Assembly: GCA_030144725.1 (NCBI GenBank)
Contig: JASKMD010000012.1
Location: 3,927,848-3,991,847 of the forward strand
Direction of reading: 5' to 3'
DNA from: Haematococcus lacustris
Lineage: Eukaryota > Chlorophyta > Chlorophyceae > Chlamydomonadales > Haematococcaceae
Length of the DNA stretch: 64,000 nucleotides
The notes under the pieces were generated by a model that was given only the letters and a program-made list of their open reading frames with translations, did no database searches and was not told where the DNA came from. Made by a program: the position numbers and the translations under genes. Of this stretch, positions 1 through 11,700 are shown one piece after another. Positions within the stretch are counted from its first letter, which is position 1, and each line of letters opens with the position of its first letter.

Positions 1-208
1 ATAGTCCTCAGGGGTCAGGCAATGATGTAGGTGGTAGGCACGCATGCACCATGTCCATGTGCACTGGGTATACTCCACACAGCCCAATAACACCACTTGG
101 GTCGGCTACTATTGCCCACTAGTGGTCCCTAGTATTCCCGCTAATGGCTGCTAGTGGCCACTACTGGTCCGGCTCAATTGGATGCCCTAGTGAGGGACAA
201 GGGGCCTG
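1..208 (+). repeat. T1 tail repeat, copy A (candidate omegaRNA / transposon 3' end)
   Basis: This stretch matches the sequence that follows the stop codon of Fanzor-like C-terminal fragments at 31458 and 46880. It starts at the window edge with the ATAG(T/C)CCTCAGGGG block, runs through CACTGGGTATACTCCACACAG, and ends at GGGGCCTG (208), where all copies stop resembling each other. It carries several palindromic pieces: CCACTAGTGG, a 12-nt TAGTGGCCACTA palindrome and CCCTAGTGAGGG. Any nuclease ORF would lie left of the window. The repeat sits beyond the last visible exon of the minus-strand gene, so it may interrupt an intron of that gene. The repeat itself is seen directly; a guide RNA role is inference. 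Confidence 0.7.
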
Positions 209-280
209 AGCAAGATGTTGACATACAGCCTTGGTGACCAGCATGCAGCGTGCATGAACTTAGAGAACCTTAAGACCCAC

Positions 281-3200
281 CTTCACTTTAGCCTCCAGGT
301 CCGCCATGTGCTTCAGCAGCATGCTGCGCTCTAGCTTCCAAGCAGCTGCCTCCATCTGCTGGGGGCTGTGGCTCAACCCCTGGCTGGCCCCCACTGCTCT
401 GGCACCCAAGGAGCCCTTTCCTGCTCGTGTTTTCCCGACCTTGACAGCTGTCAGGGCCAGCACCGCAGAGGATGCAGCAGCAGGGCTGGGCGCATCTCCT
501 GCAGCTGCAGCCAGGCCCGCTGTCCCTGCTGAGGGTGTCCCATAGCCAGCTCCAGGGGGGCCCTGCACAGACAAAGCTGCAGGCTCAGACTGCCACTTGG
601 CAGGTTGACAATGAGTGGCAGGGCTAGGCAGCTGATTACCCTGTTGACATGGCTAGCGGGCTACAGCCAGTGGCAAAACCATGTACAGTCCGAGCTGGAT
701 CAGCTTTCCGCCACGACACAACTTTTCATGGCGAGCACAAGTCTTCAGTCACACTCTGGAGATCAGGCAGGAGCTCAGACACACTGCCTGACACTGCCCC
801 AAGTGCAGGGTCATGAGCTTGAGGAAGGTGCTACCTCATATTATAATGCCAGTGTGTCAACACAGTCTGGTGCAGTTTGGGTCTGGACTACGAGCTCCAC
901 ACCACCTTGCAATACAGGCTACATGAGGGGACATGACGAAACCCTGAGTGCTGCACTGGCTCCTCCTGTCCTCCTGTTTTAAGGAATAAGCTCTAGAAAA
1001 CAGTTTTAGGATAACCTACAGTGCTGTAAGCAGCTACCTCACCTCACTGTCACTCACCTCACTGTCCTCACTAGCTGCGCCTCGCTGCTCAACAGGTTGG
1101 GTGGCAGTGGGCAGTGGCCCCAGCTCCTCGCCAGTGCTACTGCCAGCCGTGATGGCAGCAGGGGGACAGGCACTGACATCCGTGTTGTTGCCAGAATGCT
1201 GCTCAAGTGCCTGCTCTTCTCCCACCAAATTCCTGCTGCTGCTGTTTAGCTGGCCTTCACCTTGGCCTTCACCTTGGCTGCCATTGCCCTGCATGTGCCC
1301 CACCCAACAGTGTACAGGAATATGCAAAGCCACGAGGATGAGTGGCAGTTGAGCCACCAGCCTGACCCATCACCACCTGACTTAAGGCACAAGTGCTACA
1401 CAAGGTGCTACAAGATGCCGGTTTGCACGTGTTGATGGTGCAGCCACGGTGTGCTAAGCGTGTCTGGCTGCTGGCAACTGGCGGTGGCAGGTGGCAAGTG
1501 GCAAGTGCAGCTCTGCCTGCAGCGTGGCGCAACGATTGGTGAGATGCTGGTAGGCAGCAGGCGGCGATTAGGTAGGCGGCAGGCGCCATCAAAGCACATC
1601 GCATCAAAGCACACGTGAGTACTCCTTTGATGAGGAAGATGATGAAGACGGCAGCTCAAGCAAGCAGTTTTGACAGGCTGGGTGTGCCAAGAAAGCAAAG
1701 TCAGAGTGTCAGCACAGGAGCAAGGAGAGATATTGATGGCATGGTGTGAAGAAACCAGCGGATTAGCATTCATAGCACAGTGTGGATTGGCTGGGTGTGT
1801 CAACCAAGATGGTGCAGATGAGATGGCAGCGGGAGATGATAGCAGCACAGACACCTTGGCTGACATCATCTCAGCACCACTCACCACCAGCTCCTCCTCC
1901 ACGCCGCCCGTGACAGCAGCCGCACCAGAGTCCTGGCACTCCTGGAGCACGGCAATGCACTGCCCAGACTCCAGCCCCTCTGGTGCCCCTGCTAGGCTGC
2001 TGTCAGCTGCCACCGAGCTGCCTGATGCGCAAGGCAGGGTGGGAGGCGGACCAGCTGTCATAGCCAGCACACCAGGGGCGGGAGCAGCAGTCGGTGTCGT
2101 TGGTGTCGCTGCTTCAGCCATGGAGGTGGGGTCGGTAGCAGCCCCCACGCAGCCAGTTGTGACAGGACCTGCAGCTGGGGTTAGGATGGCAGCTGGTTTG
2201 CCTGCCTGCAGCTGAGCTGTCAGGCGGGAGGCCAGGGTGGTGAACTTGCGCAGCTCGCCACGCAGCCCAGAGTTTACTGCCTGCTGCTCCTGTAGCTCCT
2301 TTTTCAGTTTGTCAATCTCCATTCGGGCAGAGGCAATTTCAGATCTGCACAGCCAAGGAATGTTGCAGCGTGCTGCGGTGGCTGTAGCAAAGCAGTGGCT
2401 GGGAAGAAGGCTGTGGACTCAGGTGTGCACACAGGACTGATCCGGTCCTGCTGCACTGCACTGATGTGGATGGGGCAAAGGCTCTTGCGAATTGGCACAG
2501 TGGGCTGGCAGTCACAATCTCAGGGACACTCTTGAAGATGTATTGGGTGATGGGACTGTATGCCTGCTAACCTGGTGACTGGCATCACTGTCGTGGCGAT
2601 GTCGTCTTCATCATCTTCCTCGTCAAAGGAGTACTCAATGTCATTCTCATCGTAGTCTTCGGCCAGAAACTCATCCTCGTCAACCTCCTGTGCTTCCTCC
2701 TCATCATCGCCCTCCCGCTCCTCCTCCTCCCCAGCCTCAACTCTGGCCTTGGGGCCCAAGGGGGGAGGCACTGGCTGAGCATGGCCTGCATGTGGTGGCA
2801 GAAATGCAACCTCGCAGCAGCACATGCAGTTACCATACAAAGAAAAGGTGATACATGTGTGAGAGGTCATGGTGTCAACTGGCGAAGGTACGCACAATTT
2901 TAGGGGCCTTGTTGACAAACAGTTGGCCATGAATAGGGGCCATGGCAACAGCGGTAACTCAACAACAGCAGGAGCAGCAGCTGCTGGCTTGCGCATCCTG
3001 GCTAGTAATGGCTTGCATGCTCTTATTCACATCCGTATCCTGGCATGCTGCTACCAGGGTCAGGCACAAGTGTAGGTAGAAGGCGCCCATGCCATGCGCA
3101 TGTGCTCCACACAGACAGAACATCACCCCTAACGAAGGCCCTATCACTATGCCTTTGCAATGGTACTTGCTTCCTGCTTGACTGGTGAGTGAGGTCCAGC

Positions 3201-6200
3201 ACATGAAGCAGGCCCTGCTGTGCCACAAAGGAGGTGCCCTGCCCCACACACCTGTGCCTGTTGTTTTCTTGACCTGGTCAGACGGGTAGCGTGGGCAGAT
3301 GATGCAGCGGTCCCGCAAGAAGTTGTCAATGGAGTCCTCTACGCCGTTGTCCAGTGGAGGGGGTGGCTGGTTGCTGGCGCACCCTGGTGCCTCCTCCGCA
3401 AATGATTGGCTCAGCCGCTCCTGAGCAGTCGTGCCTGCTGCGCTGTTGGTTGCACTACTTCCAAGGCTCACTGAAGGTAAATCTTGGGGAGCTGGTTGCT
3501 GGAGAGTTGATCCCTGCATGCAGACAGGAAGAATGGGCTGGCCAGGGCAGAACAGCGTGGTACATGTAGCAGTGACGTGTCCACCACCTGCATGGTGGAC
3601 TAGATCCAGGCACACTGCAAGGTACAACAAACAGTCAAGTAAACATTCTCCAGCACTGACCAGTACACTGTGTGTTTCCTAGCTCCTATCGTGACCGCTG
3701 TGGCATACACTCCAGGCAAATTGAAATCAGTATGAGTGAGTGCCCAAAGCTGATGAGTAGGAATGATCGGCTGACCAGCTGGTCCAGCATGAAACATGCA
3801 GGGGAGGGGTGGGGGCTGTTGACAGTGCTCAAGCAGGTTCTCCTGTACTGTCCTCCTCCTGTTCTGTCGTGTTCAGCCACTCAGTTCTCCTCAAGGGTCC
3901 AACAGTTCAACTGCGACGCACCGCAGAAACACTGTGTTTGGATGCCAGGGCCGCGAATGGTCCACCCTCGCAGCTGAAGGCCGAGTCTACTGCACTGGCC
4001 CTGCTGGCTAGCCTGGGCCCTTTCCTGTGGCTCAGTGAGGGTTCTACTTCGGAGGAGCCAGAGTGGTGTTGAGACAAGACTGGGGCTGGGGCTGAGTGCT
4101 GTGGCTTGAGGCTCTGCATCGACCCCTTCTTGCCCAGGATGGCCTTCAGGCCTGCCAAGGCAAAGGGAGACACCAAGGTGGAGGGGGAGGCAGAGCTGGG
4201 TGCCTGCTGTGAGGGCTCTGGGGCGTCCTGTTCTGGGGGGCCACTGGAGGGGTGAGCACTGCTGTTGCAGCTGCTGCCAATGCTGCTGGCCTTGTGTGAC
4301 GCGCACTGCGCATGAGCCAGCAGCTTGGTGGCTGCTGGCAGCTGAGGTGGCTTCACGCCTGCAGGCCGGGTCTGTGGGCCTGCAGGCTTGCTGCCTGGTG
4401 TCTGGGCAGCCAAGTGCAGGGCGGCCTCCTCACGCAAGGCGGCCTCCTTCAGGGAGGTCATGGACTGGCGCTGAGCACCACGCAGGCTGGCCATCAGTAA
4501 GCTTCTGGGCTGGGCCACCCACACCACCTCCTCCTCCTCCTCCTCTTGCTCTTCATCCTGCTCCTCTTCCTGGTGGAGGGCTGTGCAGTCAGAGGTGGTG
4601 TTGTTGCTGCTGCTGGGGTCGCTGGACCAGGAAGAGGGCAGCTCGACAGCCTGAGTAGGCCACGCAGAAGCCTGATTGTAGACATGGCGCATGTCAGCAG
4701 CTGCATTGGAAGGGCTGTCCGGGTCAGAGGCATAGCGGTCAGCAGCTTGGCCAGCCACGGGGAAAGCAGACAGAGCGCCCAGCCTCACAGTTGGGCTGTG
4801 TTGCTCACTGCCAGCTGCCTCTACGTCACCAGGCTCGGTAGAATGCTGCAGCGGCAGTGTTGACAGCTGAGGAGGGGCCGCTCCTTCACCCTGGCTGCTG
4901 CCGCCCTGCATGTGTGATGGTGGAGCCGCTTGCAGCTGCAGAGCTGCAGCTGCAGTAAAAGACCCCTGGCTGGCTAGCTCGCTGTCCCTGCCAGGAGTGC
5001 CAGCCAGCTCAGGCGGCCCAGTTGCGCCAGGTGGAGAGGGGGACGCCTGGTGAAGCGCCTCTTGGCCCTCTAAGACACAGTTGCAGTCGAGGCACTGCTT
5101 GTTACCAAGACCCTCCTCAGGTGCCAGAGCAGCAGAAACCGTGGTGGTGCTCTGTGCAGCAGAGAGCACCATGACAGGGCCATCTGTTGCTGGCAGTCGC
5201 AATCACAGCACACACGATGGAAGCAAGAGCCTGGTGCAGCGTACTGCACAGCCGGTGGTGGCGAGGTGCAGCTAGGCAAAGCAAGCCCCTGCCCATGCAC
5301 TGCTCCCCACACAAGCCAGCGCACACACAACCCTTTCCCATTGACATTGACAGCAGCCAGGAGCTGTACCTGCAGCCAGGTATACATTGACTACTGCAAG
5401 ACCACAGGCTGCGTTGGCTAGGCCTTGTTGCCCGGATGCCCAAAATGACATTGTGAAGTAGCTGACGTTTGCCAGGGGGCTATTTTCCGGGATGACTGGC
5501 CAGGCAGGGCAGGCAGACAGGAGATTACGCAGGCCCGTGGCTGGTGTGCACTTGGCTGGATACCCGGCCCGAGCAACAGTGCAGGCTGTTGGCCTGGCCG
5601 GCAATAAGTGGTATGAGGTCTGCCAGGACCGTGAGGCCTTGCGCGCCCGCATCCATCGAGCTTCGTGGGATCTTTGATGCTGTGTGCTGCAGCAACGCCA
5701 TGGTGATGATGATGAGTGACAGCAGCCCTATGCAGCTCTGTGGACACAGATACTCACCACCAGCGCCTCCTTCATGTCGCCATCAACTTCAGCTGTGCCC
5801 AAACCCAGGCGCTGGCCAGGCCCCAACCCTTGTGATGTCACTGCAGGATTGCTGTCAGCTGCGGCTGAGCTGCCTAATGGGCTCGGTAGGGGTGGGGCTG
5901 ACACCACCATCTGGACCGCCTGAGACACGATGCCTTGCACAATGCTGTACACCTGTTGCTGGGAGGGGCTGGCTGGTGGTGATGTCAGACTCTGGTCGTG
6001 ACCAACAGGTGACTGGCAGCTTGCGCCTGAGCTGGCCTTGGCGGCCTCTGCATTATCCGCACACTGCAATGCTTGAGGCTGGCTGCTGTCATCGGTGACA
6101 CCGCCGCTTGCCTGCTGAGATACAGGAGCAGGAACTGAGGATGCGGTGAGCGCATCCTCCTCACCATCTGTCACCAGCTCTACTTCCTGCAAGTCCTCGA

Positions 6201-7604
6201 TGCCCTCCACTCGGTCAAGGTCACAGGGGATGCCGGGCACAGGGGAGCGCAGGCAGCCCGCCCGTCTGCCCAACAGCTCCTGCAGTATCTGGTTAGAGGG
6301 CTTGGCTAGCTTGACGGGAGTCTCGGGCTCAGCTGCAGCCTGGGGCTGGTCAGTGGAGGCCATGCAACCCGGGCTACTGGATTCTTTACCGTGACCAGCC
6401 CGCCTGGTCAGGTCTATGTAGATCACATCCTCATCGTCTGCTGTGGCTGTGGCACTGGACTCCTGGCAAGCTGGCTGCTGGGCAGTAGGGCTTGACGCGT
6501 CTGGGGCTATGTTGTCTGGGTCCACTGCGTCAAGGTCCGCACTGGGAGGGGGTGGCAGGTCTGGAGCAGGTGCTGTGGGGGTAGGGTCCACCTCTTGACA
6601 TCCCTGTGTGCAAGCAGGCGGAAACATGTGCATGAGGTGTGCATGTGCTCCAATAACAAGCCCTGGCTAGAGCACACGGCAGTAGCAACATGTTGAATAG
6701 GGTAGTTGCGCTGGCAAGAGCACACTGATGACATGACTGCCTTGCCATCAAGAGAGCGAGGTGAGACCAGTAGCTGCCTTGGTGTAAACGCACTGCTCTA
6801 AGGAGTGACAGGCTGGATGCAGGCAGTGGGCTTGTGGGTCTAGCCAATATGACTCGACCTGACTGCCAGCATTCTCCAACCCCAGCAGGGCCTGCCAGTC
6901 TGGGCAGACCACCAAGGCTGAGGCTGGCTGAGTAAGTCGAAGGCTGCAAAAGGAAGGTAGGAGGCTGGATTGTGCCTGTCTTTCTTCAACTCAACATGCC
7001 ATGCATGAGGCAGAAGGTATGGTGCTGGAGCTGTGCTGGTGGCCAGGGCAGGGAGTGCCCTGGCCTGGGCTATAAAAGCTGCGACCCTAAGGCCCAGCAG
7101 CAGCAGCAGTGTCAGCTTTGTCATGCCAAAGTGCACAGTCGGCCCTTGTGGGATAGTGCGGGGACAAGTCAGTGAGCGTAGTGGATACTGGGACTACTCC
7201 CGCTGCCCTGTAAAGGGCTGCCAGCACAACTAAGTAGCTGCTAGATCGCCCAAGAAAGGTCCAGTAGCAACTCACAAAACTTCGTGGGCCAGGCCCCACC
7301 ACAGCTGTCACTTGTATCAGCTGACATGCTCACCATGCCAATGCTACCTCGCCATACTAGGCACCGGGTCAGGTGGCACACACCCACATAGAGATCATGA
7401 AAAGTGACTGGGCAAAGCTATGGCAAAACCCACATGGTTGACATCAAGAAGGGGAGAAAGATTGGGGGAATGGGGTGCGTCACTGCTGCTGCCACCAGAC
7501 CAGGCTGAGGAATTGGGGGGGCTGATAAGCATGTAGTCAGCTTCATTCGCCTCTTGCATTGCACACCAGTTCTGCTGCAGCTCCTGCACTTTTGCAGTGA
7601 GCAT
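281..7604 (-). CDS. Multi-exon acidic coiled-coil protein, function unknown (3' end outside window)
   Basis: I do not recognise this protein. Exons with consistent phase are 5183-3922, 3513-3252, 2785-2572, 2344-1855, 1288-1058 and 562-281, each bounded by AG and GT(G/T). Upstream exons 7604-7434 (possible start, helical segment AKVQELQQNW) and 6603-5758 fit in style, but one small exon between 5758 and 5183 is needed to mend the phase and was not found. About 1,250 residues are visible. Most are Ala/Ser/Pro/Gln-rich linker. Ordered parts are a short Cys-containing segment DNFLRDRCIICPRYPSDQ, a very acidic stretch (about 70 residues, exon 2785-2572), a coiled coil beginning SEIASARMEIDKLKKELQ, and a second helical segment ending EAKVK. 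The acidic and coiled-coil build could suit a nuclear or cytoskeletal scaffold, but no function can be assigned. After 281 the coding strand enters a transposon tail, so the last exon is unseen. Confidence 0.6.
7025..7130 (+). pseudogene. Degenerate Fanzor-like C-terminal fragment
   Basis: Translated in pieces this gives LELCWW-like, P-W-P-G-L-G-Y-K and an AQQQQQ run. They match in order the C-terminus LELCWWSDQG...EYPGLGYKRLRD...QKQQ of the copies at 31168-31458 and 46626-46880. Several frame breaks are present and no RuvC motif remains. It lies between exons of the minus-strand coiled-coil gene, so it is probably intronic. A recognisable T1 tail does not follow. Confidence 0.45.
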
Positions 7605-8329
7605 AGTACAAAGCACAGCGCTGGGCTACGGGAGTGGGAGCGGCGTTGCTATTGCATCCCCTCTTGCAATGTGCATGTGCAAGCTTCAGCCTATGTGCAA
7701 GTGAGGAGCAAGGGGTGCAAGCTGCACGAATGCGGCTTGTTGCGAATGCAAGGCTCGCCTCACCTCGCCTCAAACAGTGATGCTAGCTTGAACCGCGACT
7801 ACCTCGAAGCGCAACATAGCTCCACGGAACAACACCGCGACCTTGACGTTCGCTAAGCTATACAACTAAGCCTGGCATCGTGCGCAGTCGTTGGTAGACA
7901 AGCAATTATTTTGTGATTGACAGTCTATCGATGCATTTTTCAATGCACGGGTCTACAGTCCGCCTATGATGGCATCGGGCAACAACGCTGTACGAGGGCT
8001 GAGCACAGCTCGAATGCAAAAGGAAAGATGACATTGTACATGTCTTCGTTGCTGACATGCTGACTTCTTGCCCCTAATGATGAAGTGTCCAGAGGCACTG
8101 CAAGGCATGTGTAGCAGGCTAGGCTTGTCGTGGTTTGCACCGTGCATGCTTCGTGGTTTGCACCGTGCACCGTGCATGCGCTAGCTCATCACTGTAAGGC
8201 TAATTGTCATGGCTAATTGACATGGTGCTCACCCGCCAGCGTCGTGCCTGATGCATCCTACGCGCGGCAGCGGGTCGGCCGTAATGTAGCATTCCTACCC
8301 TGAATGTCCATAACCTCCTGACAAGATAA
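7605..8329. other. Intergenic, no gene recognised
   Basis: This stretch separates the start of the coiled-coil gene from the retroelement. Only short ORFs with no conserved motif are visible. A small direct repeat (CGTGGTTTGCACCGTGCA) occurs near 8130-8170. Confidence 0.4.
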
Positions 8330-8645
8330 CATGTGCAAGCATGTTGGGATGATTGTGGTGAATGTGATAGTTGTGTAGCATGATCCATTAACGAGTGATG
8401 TTCAAGAGTGAAGATCAAGGCATGCATGCAAGATGTATGCAAGTAGAACAGTGTGAGCAAGAAGCGAGATGCGATGAGATCGTGTAAAACGTGATGTATG
8501 ATGTGCAAGGACGTAAAACGTGATGTGTGATAGCAATATGACATGGACGATGAGGTGAATAGCAATAGTGCGACACGTGTGGAATGTGATGAGCTATGTG
8601 AGACACATGGTGAGTTCAATAGCAACAGTGTGACAAGTGTGACAT
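8330..8645. repeat. Imperfect GTGATGTGTGATAG-type tandem repeats
   Basis: The stretch is built from diverged copies of units such as AAAACGTGATGTGTGAT, AATAGCAATAGTG and GTGACAAGTGTGACA. It lies just 3' of the gag ORF on the minus strand and ends at a run of ten C. It may be the untranslated 3' part of the retroelement; no second copy that would make it an LTR was found upstream of the ORF. Confidence 0.5.
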
Positions 8646-8704
8646 GCATGCAAACTTAACACCACCCCCCCCCACTCCTAGCCCACGCCCAACCCTATAT
8701 GCCT

Positions 8705-11700
8705 CTACAGCTTCAGATAGGCCCCCATCACTGGCAGCTTCAACAGATGACGCTTCTGAGCCTTTGATGAGAACACCATGACCCATCCCATCCCAGACCC
8801 CAAGCTTGGACAGGTGACGTGAAGTAGACGCTCCGCCTGCTTGAGCTGCTGGATCCAGCGGAAACGAGCGGGTGGTGCATCTGAGAGGTAGGCATGGGGT
8901 ACCAACATGCACACAAGGGAATGAGCATAGATTACCGCTAGCGGCAGCAGCAGATCCAGGATAGCAGGGTCAGGGTTGCTGATGATGGCGTCGATGGGCT
9001 GCTGCTGCAACAGTGCACGGTAGGCAGCAGGGGAAAGAGATAGATGCAGTTGTGCTGACAATGGCTGCAATTCAAGCCCCGATATGATGATGGGTGTAGT
9101 GGTGCATGGATCTAGCAGGCTGTGCATGAGGTCCAGGTTGATGACTGTGCTTGCCACACGCAGCTCTTGAGGTGTGATGCGGAAGCCGCTGCATTGTGGA
9201 TGTGTTATCGTGTATGTCACGTTCGGTGTCGCAACATCAGCAAGGTGAGCAAGAGTAACTGCTGGCTGCGCAGCTGTGGCCGTGGGCAAAGCTGGATCAG
9301 GTGCTGTAGATGGTGAGCAGTGCTGGGTGGTGCTGGTGTGAGAGCTGGGCAACAGCTGTGCACCCCCCCCAGCAGCAACAACCAGCGCATGCGACAGGGA
9401 TGAGGAGGATAGGCAGCTGTGAGCATGGGCGTGCAGCAAGCTGGCATGGTGCAGGGCAGCCGCCACCGCATATAAACTCTCTGCAGCCGTGGCGTCCATG
9501 CAGTGCCCAGTGATCTGGTGGCGGTCAGCTGTAGTAAGCCCCGGTGCGGCAGTGGTGCCAACAACATAACCCAGCGCCAGCTCCCTCTCTTGGATGTTGG
9601 GTTCGTGAGTAGTGCCTTTCTTGGATGTCACACCGTTGGGCACACCATTGGGCAATTGGGTGTACTGCTCTGGCGAGTGTGCAGCAGCAGGTCCATCTGG
9701 CAACACCATGCTGATGACTGAGCATGCGATGGCAGAGGTGGGCAGATCAGGGATGGGAGGTGGCAGGCTAGTAACGATGGCCGGCAGCCAGAGCAAGAAG
9801 AGGAAAGAAAGGAACAGCCGTAAGGGAGTGAGAGTGTGCCACACCACTTCCCTGGACGAGCGTCGAGGCAACAGCGGTGACGGCGGGGGCAAGGTCGGTG
9901 CACTTGAGCGCTGCTGCTTGGCCACATGCTGGGCTGCGGCGGTGCCCACAGCCAGGTGTTTGGCTGATCGCTGCGATGCGCTGGATGTCTGAGACGTGCG
10001 CCGAGCTGCAGGGTCTCGTGCTGAGGAGAGCACAGATTGACTGGCTGTACCTCCCCCCCTGCGGGTGGCTGGCTGAGCTGAGCTGCGCACCGACTTCACC
10101 CCTGATCCTGCTGGTATGGGTGCGTCATCGGTGGCCACCCCGCTTCTGGCACCCTCTGTGGTTGCAAGGTCACCCCCACGGCTGACTGCGCTGGGTGTGG
10201 TGGTGCCCGCTGCCACTGGAGGTGTCCCCACATGCAAGTGCACCCCAGGGGTGTGGATCATGGCAGAAGCGGTGCCGCTGGTTGCACAGGGCTGAACCTG
10301 GCTGTGGGACACGGCAGTGCAAGCCACAAGCAGCTGGCTGCTGCCCATGGGCGCTGAGTATAGGAGGGGAAGGCAGCCTTTGGGCCCAGTGACTGGCAGT
10401 GAGTGAGAGGTGCGGATGTCTCCATGGCTGTGCAGCCGGGGGCAATAAGAGAACTGCCGGTCGTACACATCGCACACGCCCTTGGTCTGCGAGAGGAAGT
10501 TGGCTCCAAGCAGCAGGTCATAAGCAAGGGGGCTACCAGGCGGCATGACAATGGCCTCTAGGTCGTGCACCATGGCCTGGGGAGTACCGTAGCTGAGACT
10601 CACGCGCAGGGTGGCAACCTGGGTGGCTAAGGCCTCTGCACCACTGGCAGTGGACAGGCGGCGGCTGCAAGGGGTGAGGGGCAGGTTCAGCGCGGTTGCG
10701 CACTCATGTGAGATCAGGCAGCTGTCACTGCCCCCGTCTAGCATGACACCCCGGAGCAGGTGCAGCTGGCCCTCACTGTCAGCCACTGCACACCCTGACT
10801 GCACCGTGACGTTGGAGAAGTAGGTCAGGTGCTGGTTGGGCACGGCGGTGTGGCAGGCAGCACGCACAGCGGTTGCTCGTGGCGGTTCAACAGCGATGTG
10901 AGCAGCAGTGTCAACAACAGGTGTGACATTGGGCGAAAGGTGCTGCTCAATACGCGTCACGCGCTGAGCGAGGAGCTGCAGCTGCATAGCCAGCTCCTGC
11001 AGGCCGGGCTGGGTGGCAAGAGGGGGAAACACAGAGCCCATGGTGGGGGTGGTGGCTGGGGCAGCAGGAGGAGCAGGGGCTGCAGCCTTAGGCAGGGTGT
11101 GGGTGGCAGCAGCAGGTGGGGCGGCAGACATAGGCGTGAATGGCACTGCCCTGGCTGCATTAGCTGTGATGATGCAGAAGCTGCCATGCTCAGGGTAGGA
11201 GAGGGGCTGCACCCGCGCATCCTGCGACACCCAATGCCCTGACATGTCCCATGCACCCAGCCCGGGCCCCTCTGCTGACACGGTGTGGGCGCGAGCAGGA
11301 CCTGACAGGCTGGGTGGAGGAGCTGCTTGCAGGTGTGGGTACAGCTTGAAGCAGCGCTCAGGGGGATGGTAGCGCTTGTGACAGTAGCTGCAGGTGTGCT
11401 GCGCATGGGCTGGAGCAGCAGGTACATACCCCCTGTCCAGCAGAGGCGTGCGTTGCCTGGGGTCAGTGATGGCGCGCGATACCTCACTGCCAACCGGGTG
11501 TGTAGCCACGGCATGCGCTGCGCGCGGAGCACTTCCACCGATGACTCTCTGCTGCTCATGAGGCGGCATTGCCTGAAACTGCCTGCACTCAGCCAAATCA
11601 TGGCCAGCATAGGGGTGAAGAGGGCAGGTCTTGGCAGGCCGCGAGCGCTGGGTCTGCATGGGCGCATGCTGCATGGGTGCACTACGCAAGGCAGGCTGAG

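Noticed and set aside
4200..4863. Plus-strand ORFs opposite 3922-5183
   Set aside because: Shadows of the large minus-strand exon whose splice phases agree with its neighbours.
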